A stretch of DNA of 64,000 nucleotides from a virus. Below are positions 25,766 through 36,021 of the stretch, piece by piece. Position numbers and translations under genes: made by a program. The stretch's first letter is position 1; each line of letters begins with the position of its first letter. A model generated the notes under the pieces. The model did no database searches. It was not told where the DNA came from and saw only the letters and a program-made list of their open reading frames with translations. The stretch is taken from positions 41,898 through 105,897 of the IMG/VR virus record IMGVR_UViG_3300005265_000001. One strand, 5' to 3'.

Positions 25766-28700
25766 ATGAGTTACTACAAAAGATATATAAAACCGCTTGA
25801 AGGTCCTAAAGATGTTGTGATATCTTGGACGGGAGATGTTGGAACAAGAACCTATTATTATGAAATCACCGTTTATAATCTTGACGGGGAATCAACGTCT
25901 TCTGGATTGATTTCAATTCCGAATTGTAAAGATGTTCTTGATGATTTGAATAAAGTCACTTTAACATGGAATAAAGTTAAAGGGGCTAAAGGATATAGAG
26001 TTTATGGAAGAGATTTAAATTCAAGAACATTGATTAAAGATATTACAAATCCTGACATTACAAGTTATGTAGATAATGGTCTCGATTCTCCCGATGGCAC
26101 AACCCACGTCCCAACAGTAAATAGAACACATAGATTGGAATGGGATGAATTGTTATTTAGAGAAGGAAAAATAATTCAATCGGCTGAATTAAATGATATT
26201 CAAGGAATTTCTAATATCAATTTGCAGAGGTTGGGAGATAGATTTTATAATGATGGCGATATTATTAGTGGGGCACAATTAGTCACAAAACAATACAAAA
26301 GTTTGCAAATTACTAATATTTCAGGTGATTTTGAATTAAATGAATTAATTACTGGACAAACTTCTGGAACAAGTGGGAAACTTGTAAATACTGATAACAA
26401 CACCTATATTTTTGTGAGTGATTATAATGGCAGTTTTTCAGTTGGAGAAACAGTAATTGGGGGAACTTCGGGTAATACGGCGGTTATTTCTGGAATTTTG
26501 GATCATTATGAGGCATATATAACAGATGGTGAAATATATCTTTTAGGAAAAATTAGAAATGTTGAAGGAACAAAAAATCCAATTGTTTTGACTGGAAGTG
26601 GAATTGAAAAAATTGGGCTAAAATATGAAGAAAAAATAATAACTGAAAGTGATGATTCAATTTTACTTGACCCGGCAGAGGGCGTTCCTAATTATGGAAA
26701 ACCTGGGGCGCATAGATTAACTTATGATTTTACATGGATTAAAGATGATCCTAATATGGTTGAAGTTTTTCAATTAAAAGATGGGAAACAATCAATTAGA
26801 CGGGCAAGTATGAGTGAATTGGAAAAATCACTTGCACGAAGAACTTATGACGAAAGTGGGAACTATACAGTTACAGATGTTAAATTAACAGCTAAAAATC
26901 TTACGAGTTCAAAATTTGAATTGTGGCTTGATCCAATGAAATGTTATGTTTTGGGATATGAATTGGAAAAAATAAATCCCGAAAAAATTGAAATTGATAG
27001 GACACTTGATAAGCAATATCAAGACGATGTTCAATTTCAATATACGGCACCAACACCAAATTTTATATATTTGGGAAATGAATTTATTTCTGATGTTGTA
27101 AATGTTACTGGAATTAAGACAATTTCGGATGAAATGCAGTCTTTTGGGGCGTCGGCACCCAATAATCAAGTAACATTAAATCATACACCTGTATTTACGG
27201 TTGATAGTATATGGTCTGGGCCGGGGGAAACAGGAACACAATTTATTGAGGGAAGTGATTGGGAACGAAATGGTAACACTGTTACAAATTTAACTGGAAC
27301 AGCACAAACATGGTATATCAATTATAAATACAATGCCTCTTTCCAAAAGGCAGTTAGAACGAAAACACATGAAACTGAAACTGGACTTGATTTTACCACA
27401 ACAAATCCGGTCACTTTATCTCATTCTGATTTAATTAAAGTTACAGATTGTTATCAAGGGGCCGTTCATTATTCCGAAGGTGTGGATTTTGAAATAGATA
27501 ACGGTCAAACTGATACGGCATATAATAACGCTACAATAACATGGTTGGGGGGAACTTTACCAACAAACTTAACACTTGAATATGATTATTGGGCACATAC
27601 AGTTGAAGGGGATTATGTAAGTGCGGATTCTTATGATGTCTATGATGAAATTTTATCATATAAAGGGCAAAATTTAAGAGATGTTATTGATTTTAGAACA
27701 AATGGGGAAAAACCGGCAAATCCTTCCGTTGTAGTGGTTGATTTTAATTATTATTTATCACGGGTTGATTTGGTTTATATTGATAGCAATGGAATTTTTA
27801 ATTATCAAAAAGGAAAACCAGAATTTAATCCAATTAGGCCAAAAGAGAAAGATGAGGTTTTGTATATTGCCGAAATTTGGTTGCCTCCATATATTTATAG
27901 CATTGATGATGTTGCAATTGCATATAGAGAACCAAAAAGATTTACAATGCACGATATTCATTTATTGGAACATCGTATTGACCAATTGGAATATTATCAA
28001 TCTTTGAATCAACTTGAAAATGAAGCTAATTATGAACCAACTGCTTATAATAAATCGGGAATTTTTGTGGATAATTTTACAGGTCATTCAAGAGGTGACG
28101 TAAATCATCCTTCTTATAATTGCTCAATAGATGAAAAAGATAAGGAAATGTTATTGTCATTTACTTATGAAATTAAACAGTTGGAATATGAGCCTTCATT
28201 AACTTCGGGTATTAAAACAGACAATGAAAAATTGTTTACACTTGGATATACAGAAGAAGAGTGGTTAAAACAACCATTTGCAACTGATTTTATAAATGTC
28301 AATCCCTACGATGTTTTTGAATGGACGGGGGTAATGAAATTAACACCTGAAACTGATTTTTGGGTTGATACAGAACGTGTTCCTGATATTCAGGTTGATT
28401 TTGATAATAATAACGCTGGATGGAAAAACGATGGATGGAAAAAATATTACGGAAGTTGGAGGGGACATTGGACAGGGTGGCATAGATACGCAAGAAATTG
28501 GCCTTATCATAAATCAAAACAATTTCCAAACGGGTCACAAATGAGAAATTTGTATGTGGCTAAAAGAACAGTAACAGCAATTAAACACGTTCCAAACACA
28601 GTAACAAAATCACTTGGGGATAGAGTGGTTGATGTTAGTATTATTCCATACATTAGACAAAGACCAATTAGTGTGACTTGTGAACGAATGAGACCTGATA

Positions 28701-30112
28701 CCGATAATATTTCACTTTATTTTTCAAACATAAAGGTTGATTTTATTCCCGCTAATGCTACTTATCAAGGTTCGACGGCTGGAACTGGAAAAACAGACGC
28801 ACATGGCATTTTAAAAGGGTCATTTATGATACCAGAAGGTGTGGCGGTTGGAAAAATAAAGGTTGAAGCCAAAGATGATTTGGGATTAACGGCGTCTGCG
28901 GCATATTATACAGCACAAGGAATGACACAAAAGAAAAACAAAACAATTTTGGGAATAACAAATTGGACAACCAAGAAAATGACTTGGACTGAATCTAAAA
29001 TTATTGCAAAACGATATGCTGATCCTCTTGCTCAAACATTTCTAACACCCGAAGAAGATTACATTTTTGTGTCTTCAATTGATTTATATTTTAAAACCAA
29101 GTCGGCAAATATTCCCGTAACTGTTCAGATTCATACAACTGATAATGGATATCCGGCGGATACTGTTTTACCAAACGCTTCAAAAACTTTATATCCAAGT
29201 GAAGTAAATATTTCAGACGATGGAAGTGCCGCAACACGCTTTACTTTTGATGACTTGGTTGTTTTACAGCCCGGAACGGAGTATTCAATAGTTATTTTGG
29301 CAAATTCCAATGAATATTATATTTGGAAATGCACATTGGGCGGCAAAGATATTTCAAGTGGGAATCTTGTAACAAAACAACCTTATAATGGTGTATTTTT
29401 TAAATCTCAAAATGCTTCAACATGGACAGCGGATCAAAATTCCGATTTGAAATTTAAGATAAACAGGGCAAAATTTCAAACAAGTGGAAGTTTGGTATTC
29501 AAAAATGTCAATTTGAATCAAGCCAATGGTGGATTCGGGGTATTTTCTCCAATGATTACAGATTTGGTTTTGGAGAACACCAATATCACTTATTTTTACT
29601 GTCTTGATGGAAGTGGGGCAATATGGAATCAATATGATCCCGCAAATGATGTTCAAATGAATGAACCAAAAGCCAATTTAATGATTAAGGCAGAATTTTC
29701 AACCAATTCAGATTATGTTTCACCAATGATAAATAAAGAAAGATGTGGTGTAAATGGAATTTTGTTTAATCCAACTGGAGCCTATGTTAATTTTGAAACT
29801 AAATTAAATAATGATTCCAATAACATAAAACTGATTGTTCAAGTAGATAAAACGGGTGTTGTTGGGGTTGATGGATTTAAACCATATTTTTCAACTTCAA
29901 AAGATGTTTCAGTCGATCCCGGAAGTGAAACATGGGTTCCAATGACTCAAACGTCTTCAACTTATATTGATGATGGTGGGGCATTTTATGAATATTATTT
30001 TGAAAATTCTGGATTGAGTGTGTTTAATTATTTTAGAATAAAAATTGATTTGGATACAAATAATAGAGCATTTTCACCGAAATTGAGAAAATTGAGAGTA
30101 ATAACGGGGTAA
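25766..30112 (+). CDS. Giant baseplate/fibre-attachment protein (DUF4815-like)
   Basis: At 1448 residues this is the largest gene of the window. Residues 15-110 look like a fibronectin-type fold (W-N-K-V-K-G-A-K-G-Y-R-V-Y). Residues 125-170 have L-E-W-D-E-L-L-F-R-E-G-K-I-I-Q-S-A-E-L-N-D, the start of the DUF4815-type domain of phage tail proteins. Around 180-250 lie two G-E-T-V-I-G-G-T-S-G modules shared with the sheath. A Trp/Gly-rich stretch follows near 890-920, then an Ig-like part and a beta-sandwich C-terminus. It likely bridges wedge and long fibres. It is preceded by an AGAGGTAG ribosome site. Confidence 0.75.
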   Translation: MSYYKRYIKPLEGPKDVVISWTGDVGTRTYYYEITVYNLDGESTSSGLISIPNCKDVLDDLNKVTLTWNKVKGAKGYRVYGRDLNSRTLIKDITNPDITSYVDNGLDSPDGTTHVPTVNRTHRLEWDELLFREGKIIQSAELNDIQGISNINLQRLGDRFYNDGDIISGAQLVTKQYKSLQITNISGDFELNELITGQTSGTSGKLVNTDNNTYIFVSDYNGSFSVGETVIGGTSGNTAVISGILDHYEAYITDGEIYLLGKIRNVEGTKNPIVLTGSGIEKIGLKYEEKIITESDDSILLDPAEGVPNYGKPGAHRLTYDFTWIKDDPNMVEVFQLKDGKQSIRRASMSELEKSLARRTYDESGNYTVTDVKLTAKNLTSSKFELWLDPMKCYVLGYELEKINPEKIEIDRTLDKQYQDDVQFQYTAPTPNFIYLGNEFISDVVNVTGIKTISDEMQSFGASAPNNQVTLNHTPVFTVDSIWSGPGETGTQFIEGSDWERNGNTVTNLTGTAQTWYINYKYNASFQKAVRTKTHETETGLDFTTTNPVTLSHSDLIKVTDCYQGAVHYSEGVDFEIDNGQTDTAYNNATITWLGGTLPTNLTLEYDYWAHTVEGDYVSADSYDVYDEILSYKGQNLRDVIDFRTNGEKPANPSVVVVDFNYYLSRVDLVYIDSNGIFNYQKGKPEFNPIRPKEKDEVLYIAEIWLPPYIYSIDDVAIAYREPKRFTMHDIHLLEHRIDQLEYYQSLNQLENEANYEPTAYNKSGIFVDNFTGHSRGDVNHPSYNCSIDEKDKEMLLSFTYEIKQLEYEPSLTSGIKTDNEKLFTLGYTEEEWLKQPFATDFINVNPYDVFEWTGVMKLTPETDFWVDTERVPDIQVDFDNNNAGWKNDGWKKYYGSWRGHWTGWHRYARNWPYHKSKQFPNGSQMRNLYVAKRTVTAIKHVPNTVTKSLGDRVVDVSIIPYIRQRPISVTCERMRPDTDNISLYFSNIKVDFIPANATYQGSTAGTGKTDAHGILKGSFMIPEGVAVGKIKVEAKDDLGLTASAAYYTAQGMTQKKNKTILGITNWTTKKMTWTESKIIAKRYADPLAQTFLTPEEDYIFVSSIDLYFKTKSANIPVTVQIHTTDNGYPADTVLPNASKTLYPSEVNISDDGSAATRFTFDDLVVLQPGTEYSIVILANSNEYYIWKCTLGGKDISSGNLVTKQPYNGVFFKSQNASTWTADQNSDLKFKINRAKFQTSGSLVFKNVNLNQANGGFGVFSPMITDLVLENTNITYFYCLDGSGAIWNQYDPANDVQMNEPKANLMIKAEFSTNSDYVSPMINKERCGVNGILFNPTGAYVNFETKLNNDSNNIKLIVQVDKTGVVGVDGFKPYFSTSKDVSVDPGSETWVPMTQTSSTYIDDGGAFYEYYFENSGLSVFNYFRIKIDLDTNNRAFSPKLRKLRVITG

Positions 30113-30115
30113 AAA

Positions 30116-30298
30116 ATGAGTCTTTATGATGTTATTCCACCCGGAGCTATAAGGGACAGAAAATCAAAAGCCATTGTTTTTGCCAAAAACGAAAATAGAC
30201 AACTAAAAAAAGAAATTGATGAATTGAAATCAATGATAAATTATTTGGTTGAAAAAATAAACAAAATGGAGAAAAATAATCATGATACAAGGCAGTGA
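30116..30298 (+). CDS. Small coiled-coil protein
   Basis: The 60-residue protein has a short N-terminal I-P-P-G-A-I-R-D segment followed by a Lys/Glu/Leu coiled coil (L-K-K-E-I-D-E-L-K-S-M-I-N-Y-L-V-E-K-I-N-K-M). It starts 3 bases after the giant protein and overlaps the next fibre gene by 17 bases. The size and position suggest a fibre trimerisation or assembly helper, but no family is recognised. Coding is supported by the tight packing between genes. Confidence 0.6.
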   Translation: MSLYDVIPPGAIRDRKSKAIVFAKNENRQLKKEIDELKSMINYLVEKINKMEKNNHDTRQ

Positions 30299-31388
30299 TT
30301 ATGAAGCAATAGTTTATTCGGGAACAACACCCGATGATGCACCAACGGGGGCACAAAAAATCAATAATAATTTTAAAAAGATAACATTTTGCCCACCCGT
30401 CGATACTTTTGCCCATTTACCAACTACAAATAATAATGCGGGTGATGTTAGAAAAACACTTGATACTGGTAAAGAATATATGTGGGATGGGGCAAATTGG
30501 GTTGATTATGAAAAAAAGATAATTGTGGATGAAATTGGAAATGCAACAATTGATACAGATACAATAGAAAAAACTTATGATCCAAGCGCACCAAGTATAA
30601 AATATGATATTAAGAATGATTCAATTACAAATGCTCATATCAAATCAAATGCTGGAATTGAATGGAGTAAAATATCAAAAAGTGGGTCTTCAATTAGTGA
30701 TTTTGATTCAGCAAACCACAATGATTTAGATAATATTCAGGGTGGACAATTAACCGAAAGGTTCCATTTAACAAATAATGAACACGATACACTTACAACG
30801 GGTTCAAACGCAGATGGTCTTCATATTCACGATCACAAAAATCTTCAAAATATTCAAGGTGGGGCCGTAAATGATTATTATCATTTAACACACACCCAAC
30901 ACGATACACTTACAACTGGGTCAAACGCAGATGGTCTTCATTTACATGACCATAAAAATTTAGAAAATTTACAGGGCGGAACTACAAATGAATATTATCA
31001 TTTAACTGATAATGAACATTCTTTATTGGTTTCAAATGGATTAGCTGATAGTTTACACAAACACACACATAATACACTTGAAGGTTTGAATTTGGGAGAT
31101 TATCAGCACTTGACAGCAACCCAAAAAACCGATTTAACGGGTGGGGCAAATGCGGATGGGCAACATTTACATTCTCATGCAAATTTAACAGGTTTACAAG
31201 GCGGAGCGTCAGGTGAATTTTATCATTTAACAAGTGACCAATATACAAAATTGGGTCAAGTGTATAATTATACTCCAACTTCTTCAAGTGACGCAAATGG
31301 AAATGTTGATGATATTGCCTATGATGGAAGTTATTTATATGTTAAAACTTCAAGCGGGTGGTTAAGAGCGGCTTTATCATCATTTTAA
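30282..31388 (+). CDS. Tail fibre protein with His-rich repeat shaft
   Basis: The 368-residue protein has a shaft (about 140-330) of four to five repeats with the phage fibre pattern H-N/K-x-L-x-N-I/L-Q-G-G, then E-x-Y/F-H-L-T, then H-D-T-L-T-T-G-S-N-A-D-G-L-H. Repeats of this type bind metal or pack as triple beta-spirals in other phage fibres. The C-terminus (D-D-I-A-Y-D-G-S-Y-L-Y-V-K) is a typical short tip. It overlaps the coiled-coil gene, and its ATG is preceded by AATGGAG, giving coupled translation. Confidence 0.85.
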   Translation: MIQGSDYEAIVYSGTTPDDAPTGAQKINNNFKKITFCPPVDTFAHLPTTNNNAGDVRKTLDTGKEYMWDGANWVDYEKKIIVDEIGNATIDTDTIEKTYDPSAPSIKYDIKNDSITNAHIKSNAGIEWSKISKSGSSISDFDSANHNDLDNIQGGQLTERFHLTNNEHDTLTTGSNADGLHIHDHKNLQNIQGGAVNDYYHLTHTQHDTLTTGSNADGLHLHDHKNLENLQGGTTNEYYHLTDNEHSLLVSNGLADSLHKHTHNTLEGLNLGDYQHLTATQKTDLTGGANADGQHLHSHANLTGLQGGASGEFYHLTSDQYTKLGQVYNYTPTSSSDANGNVDDIAYDGSYLYVKTSSGWLRAALSSF

Positions 31389-31422
31389 TTAAATTATTAA
31401 AATAAACAAAATGGAGAAAAAC

Positions 31423-32517
31423 ATGAAAAAACTTTTAAAAATTTTTTGGGTATTTATGATTGTAATGAGTGTTGCATTTTTAGGGTGTAAACACCACCAT
31501 GATGATGACAATAATCATCCACCAATTTCGGAAAATCCGGCAAGTTATAATTATGTTGCGACAGAAGTTGGGCACCACCAACCTGGATTTTTCAGTTGTT
31601 ATTGGTTAAACGGTTTGAATATGGGAACATATATGGATTATAATCATAAACATGATATGCAAGCACAGTTTTGTCGATTTGAAAATGGTAGAGTTGTAGT
31701 GAAACGTGTTGTTCATGGAGCCGAAAGTATCTATAATTTAAGAAAAATTGATGATAATTCACTTTTTGCACCTGGGGAACAATCACATTTATTTGGAATG
31801 AAACTTGATGGGTCTTATTGGATTATTCATCCAAAACATTTAAGAATGGGTCATTATCAAGCACAATGGTGGAATCACGATGGAATAGCTGAATGGGTAA
31901 CAACTGAAAAAGATACAATTTCAACCCAAAACAAATCACAAATTTGGATAAATGGAAAGTTGTTATATGAAACTTCTGATTTTACGTGGAAAGAGTTTGT
32001 GATTAAGGGAAATGATTGTTATCTTGCTACTTATTTTATATGGAAACATACAGAAGGTGGGGTTCTTAAAGTTAATTTAAAAACTGGGGAACCTGATTTG
32101 TTGTATTCAGAAAGATGGACTTCATGTTATTGTATTGGATTAAATAAAAAGACAGAAAAAGTTTGGTATGCTTTAGAACATGGAAATTCAAGCACACTTT
32201 GTAAATTACCTCATGATGTTGTTCAAGATATTCCCGCAAAAGCATGGAGATTTAGGTTTATTAAAAAACCGGATCATAGTGACGGAACTTTCTTTTTAAC
32301 AGCGTCAAAAAATGGATGGAGACACGGCGGGCCTTCTTATGTGTATGTTTATAATACTGAAACGGGCGTTTTTGATTTAAAAATTACAATTCCAGAGGGG
32401 GCTTCGGAACCCTGGGATATTTGTGGTTCGGATGATCCAAACGTTTTTTATCTTGTTACAAGGGATGAAAGCAAAGGAAATTTAGGTAAAATTTTCAAAA
32501 TTACACGGTCAAAGTAA
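31423..32517 (+). CDS. Predicted lipoprotein with propeller-like domain
   Basis: Starting at the second ATG (31423), which has GGAG six bases upstream, the protein begins with a signal peptide M-K-K-L-L-K-I-F-W-V-F-M-I-V-M-S and a lipobox A-F-L-G-C (Cys22). A His/Asp-rich linker (H-H-H-D-D-D-N-N-H) follows, then a beta-rich domain with Trp and Tyr repeats resembling a propeller. A lipidated phage protein in the host envelope is often a superinfection-exclusion or receptor-masking factor. It could also be a virion part. It lies between two fibre genes. The ATG at 31411 would hide the signal peptide behind extra residues and lacks its own ribosome site. Confidence 0.7.
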   Translation: MKKLLKIFWVFMIVMSVAFLGCKHHHDDDNNHPPISENPASYNYVATEVGHHQPGFFSCYWLNGLNMGTYMDYNHKHDMQAQFCRFENGRVVVKRVVHGAESIYNLRKIDDNSLFAPGEQSHLFGMKLDGSYWIIHPKHLRMGHYQAQWWNHDGIAEWVTTEKDTISTQNKSQIWINGKLLYETSDFTWKEFVIKGNDCYLATYFIWKHTEGGVLKVNLKTGEPDLLYSERWTSCYCIGLNKKTEKVWYALEHGNSSTLCKLPHDVVQDIPAKAWRFRFIKKPDHSDGTFFLTASKNGWRHGGPSYVYVYNTETGVFDLKITIPEGASEPWDICGSDDPNVFYLVTRDESKGNLGKIFKITRSK

Positions 32518-32535
32518 AGGAATAAACACTTTATT

Positions 32536-34698
32536 ATGGGTTGGTTAAGTGGGTTTAAAAATAGGAAATTACATACTATAAACAGTGCTTCCGGTGCTGG
32601 AAACGGATATCAAGTTCTTATAAATGTTAGATATGGGACTGGAACAGACACCGGAAATACTGTTTTTTTAGGGGGAAAATGTAAAGAAGACTTTAGTGAT
32701 ATTAGATTTACTCTATTTGATGGAATTACTCAATTAAGATATAAAATAATTGAAAAAACAAATGGTGATAATGCTAAAGTTTGGGTTCAAATTATTCAAG
32801 ATTTAAGTAATTATGATGTAAATATATATTTATATTATAATAATTCAAATGCTATTGATGTTTCAGATGATGATACTTTTGAAATATATGATGATTTTTC
32901 GGATACAAGTATTTCAATAGAAAAATGGTCATATTGGAATATGATTATTGATAATGGAGTTATTAAATCAACAGATGATTCCGCCAATTTAATTAGTAAA
33001 GAAAATTTAATTAAAAAGGGTCATAATTATTTACTTGAAGCAAAAATGCAATTGGCTGGAAACTATGATTTTGATTTGAATTATTATTATGATTGGAATA
33101 ATAGAATATTTTTGAGACTTAGTAATTATCCTCCTGGAACATCTCAAATATTAAAAAGAATAAACGGAACACAATCTAATCTTGGGAGTGTTGGTCCCAC
33201 TGTAAATTTGAGTGAGTGGTATTTATGTCAAATAGCAAGAATCGGAACAGACTATACGTTTTATGTAAAAAGGTTATCAACATCTGATGATGGTAGTAAT
33301 ACAATTTCCATAACTGATACAGAAGTAAATGATAAGGACCTTAAAGTTGTATTATTACCTTTTAAAACGGGCGATTCTTGTGATTATATATTTTTAAGAA
33401 AATATACAAGTCCAGAACCAACACACGGAAATTGGGGAAATGAAGAAAATGAACCATTTAGATATATAGAAATTGATGAGGGAAATGATAAAAAAATTGG
33501 AACAATTGTAATAAATTCAGATGAACATATTCAAAGAATAACTAAAGCAAAAAATGACATAAAATTTCAAGAAGTTTTGCATGGTTCCAATTTAAATGGA
33601 GCTGAATCGGATTGGATTGAATGTAATGGAATGGAAGAGGTGTATGTAAAAACATATTTTAAAAATAGTTCTGATACAGCTAATATTAGAATTGGATTTT
33701 TGGATTTTTCAGATGAAATAGTATATTCACCTCAATATACAATAAATAATTTGGGTCAAGCGGATAATGGTGATTGGGTTGGTGATTTGAAAATAATAAA
33801 TGTGTCAGGTTATCAAAAAATACAAGTTAAATTAGTAAGTTCGCCTTCAAATGAAATAAGGGTGGAAATTGGGGGAAAACCCAATTCAGTTGATATTTCT
33901 AAAGGACATTATTTTAGAAATACTCAAAATGTAGAATATACAGCACAAACCGATACTTGTTTGAGTAAAGCACCCAATATAAACATGCAAGATAGACCTT
34001 CAGGGGCAAATGTTAAAGGTCTTGGTTATTGTATAACTGGTTATGATTCATCGGCAGGGGAATATACTAAATATTGTAATGAATATAATAAAAATACAGA
34101 TAGTTGGTCCTCTAAAACGCAATGTCCAAGTCCAAGTCGAAATGATGCTTATGCAAGTAATATTTATTCTAAAATTTATATAGTTGGGGGTAGAAATTCG
34201 GCTGGTAGTGGTATTAGTGATAATGATGAATATATTCCAATAACAGATGGTTGGTCCTCTAAGACTAATTATCCACATGCTTTTGCCGGGCCACGATCCG
34301 GGGTTTTGTATAATAAAAGTTATGTCGCTGGGGAAAGTTATTGTGATATGTATGTTCTTGATAGTTGGACAACAAAAACAAACAGACCCGTAAATGAGGT
34401 TATGTGTGGGTGTTTTGTATTAACACACTCAAAGCTATATTTAGCGGGGGGATACCATTATACAAGTAGGCATGACGAATACACACCTGATACATGGGTA
34501 AATAAAACCGATTTACCTACACCCGCACGTGGTATTATGGACGGAACAACAATTCAAAATAAAGGGTATGTTTTGGGGGGTTATACTGGTTCAACAGAAG
34601 CTCACGATGTAGATGAATATGATTCAGTTACTAATTCATGGGTATCAAAAAATGATTGCGCTTCTTTTGGGGCTTCAAATACAGTTATAACATTATAG
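32536..34698 (+). CDS. Fibre protein: DUF2341-like, lectin-like, adaptor module, kelch
   Basis: This 720-residue protein begins with a domain like DUF2341 (F-K-N-R-K, then Y-Q-V-L-I-N-V-R-Y-G-T-G-T-D, D-F-S-D-I-R-F), followed by a concanavalin/LamG-like region (about 115-300). Next comes the shared adaptor module (I-E-I-D-E-G-N-D-K-K-I-G-T, about 310-455). About five kelch blades follow (K-I-Y-I-V-G-G, K-L-Y-L-A-G-G, K-G-Y-V-L-G-G). The multidomain layout is that of a sugar-binding adhesin at the tip of a fibre. It lies in a run of four such genes. Confidence 0.75.
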   Translation: MGWLSGFKNRKLHTINSASGAGNGYQVLINVRYGTGTDTGNTVFLGGKCKEDFSDIRFTLFDGITQLRYKIIEKTNGDNAKVWVQIIQDLSNYDVNIYLYYNNSNAIDVSDDDTFEIYDDFSDTSISIEKWSYWNMIIDNGVIKSTDDSANLISKENLIKKGHNYLLEAKMQLAGNYDFDLNYYYDWNNRIFLRLSNYPPGTSQILKRINGTQSNLGSVGPTVNLSEWYLCQIARIGTDYTFYVKRLSTSDDGSNTISITDTEVNDKDLKVVLLPFKTGDSCDYIFLRKYTSPEPTHGNWGNEENEPFRYIEIDEGNDKKIGTIVINSDEHIQRITKAKNDIKFQEVLHGSNLNGAESDWIECNGMEEVYVKTYFKNSSDTANIRIGFLDFSDEIVYSPQYTINNLGQADNGDWVGDLKIINVSGYQKIQVKLVSSPSNEIRVEIGGKPNSVDISKGHYFRNTQNVEYTAQTDTCLSKAPNINMQDRPSGANVKGLGYCITGYDSSAGEYTKYCNEYNKNTDSWSSKTQCPSPSRNDAYASNIYSKIYIVGGRNSAGSGISDNDEYIPITDGWSSKTNYPHAFAGPRSGVLYNKSYVAGESYCDMYVLDSWTTKTNRPVNEVMCGCFVLTHSKLYLAGGYHYTSRHDEYTPDTWVNKTDLPTPARGIMDGTTIQNKGYVLGGYTGSTEAHDVDEYDSVTNSWVSKNDCASFGASNTVITL

Positions 34699-34707
34699 GT
34701 GTTTATT

Positions 34708-36021
34708 ATGAAATATATAACAATTAATAGTGGAACCGATAAAAAAGTTGCAACATTTAGAGTAGATGAAGAAGTTCATTTACAACGGTTATTATTTGAT
34801 AATGCTCCAATTTATTTAACAAATTTAACATATTCAAATGATAAAATTGGGCAAGCACTTATAAGTAAAAAAGTAGATTGCCGAAATTTGAAATATGTTA
34901 TTTTTAAAGTATTATTTCCTAATACCACAGATGTTTGTGATGTTGTAATTTCATTATATAACAATAATCTTGAAAAAACCACTTATCAAACCGTTTCACT
35001 TGGAAATACTGGATATTATGATTCTGATTTAAAAATGTATGATAGTGAAATGGTTATTGTGGATGTAAAGGATTTTGATTTTGCTATTTTTAAAATTAAA
35101 ACTGATATTGTAAATGAAGTTGAAATTATGGGTGGGGGAAGTAAAAATCAAGAAAGTTTTAACGGTTATGTATTTGGAGGTGGAACTGTTAATGATGCCA
35201 ATATTGATATAAAATGGTATCAACAATATTTTGTATCAGCAGATAGTTGGATTACAAAACATAATATACCTTCAACCCATTTTTCTTTTCCTTTGGATGG
35301 GCAATTTGTTTTGGGAATAGATTTTACAACATTTGTTTTGAGTCCTGAACTTGATATGTTTTTTTATAAAACGGCTATGCCAAGTCCCGCCAGGCATTGT
35401 GTAGATGGAATGGAAATTAAAAATAATGGATTTGTAGTTGGGGGAAATGCTGGTATTGGGGCGGGATGGAATGTTATGTGTAAAGATACTGATAGTTATA
35501 TTTTGGGATTGGATAGTTGGAGTGGTAGAACAGATATAAATAGTCCCGAAAGAAGATTATATGGGGCCACAAGCATTGGAAATAAAGGTTATATTATTTG
35601 TGGTCAAGCACCGTCTGGGTTTTTGAGAGATATGGAAGAATATCAAATTGATTTTTGGACAAGTAAACTTGATAAACCTTCTCCCAATGTAATTTCTAAT
35701 CATGGAGCCGGACAAATAAAAGATAAAGCCTATTTAATTGGTGGATATATGTGGGATACGGAAGTGTATAAAGATATTTATGAATTTGATCCAAGTGGAA
35801 ATACATGGACTAAAAAAACAGATATGTTAAGTCCCGCAAGAACTTCTCACGCCACAATTTCATTAAATAATGGAATTTATTTGGTTTATGGTTCAGATGG
35901 CACAAAAATTACAAATGGAAATTATTATAATCAAACAGAATTTTATCAAAATGATACTTGGGTTTCCAAGGCCGATGCTCCGTTGCCGTTAAGGTGTCAA
36001 TCCTTTGGAGATGTTTTATGA
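34708..36021 (+). CDS. Kelch fibre protein with shared adaptor module
   Basis: ATG 34708 with AGGTG seven bases upstream is preferred over GTG 34699. The 437-residue product starts M-K-Y-I-T-I-N-S-G-T-D-K-K-V-A-T, the roughly 145-residue adaptor module that ends E-I-M-G-G-G. About six kelch blades follow (G-Y-V-F-G-G, G-F-V-V-G-G, G-Y-I-I-C-G, A-Y-L-I-G-G). Blade linkers are the D-T/S-W-x-x-K-x-D type with P-S-P-A-R loops. It probably is one of several alternative receptor-binding tips. Its stop overlaps the next ATG (ATGA). Confidence 0.75.
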   Translation: MKYITINSGTDKKVATFRVDEEVHLQRLLFDNAPIYLTNLTYSNDKIGQALISKKVDCRNLKYVIFKVLFPNTTDVCDVVISLYNNNLEKTTYQTVSLGNTGYYDSDLKMYDSEMVIVDVKDFDFAIFKIKTDIVNEVEIMGGGSKNQESFNGYVFGGGTVNDANIDIKWYQQYFVSADSWITKHNIPSTHFSFPLDGQFVLGIDFTTFVLSPELDMFFYKTAMPSPARHCVDGMEIKNNGFVVGGNAGIGAGWNVMCKDTDSYILGLDSWSGRTDINSPERRLYGATSIGNKGYIICGQAPSGFLRDMEEYQIDFWTSKLDKPSPNVISNHGAGQIKDKAYLIGGYMWDTEVYKDIYEFDPSGNTWTKKTDMLSPARTSHATISLNNGIYLVYGSDGTKITNGNYYNQTEFYQNDTWVSKADAPLPLRCQSFGDVL

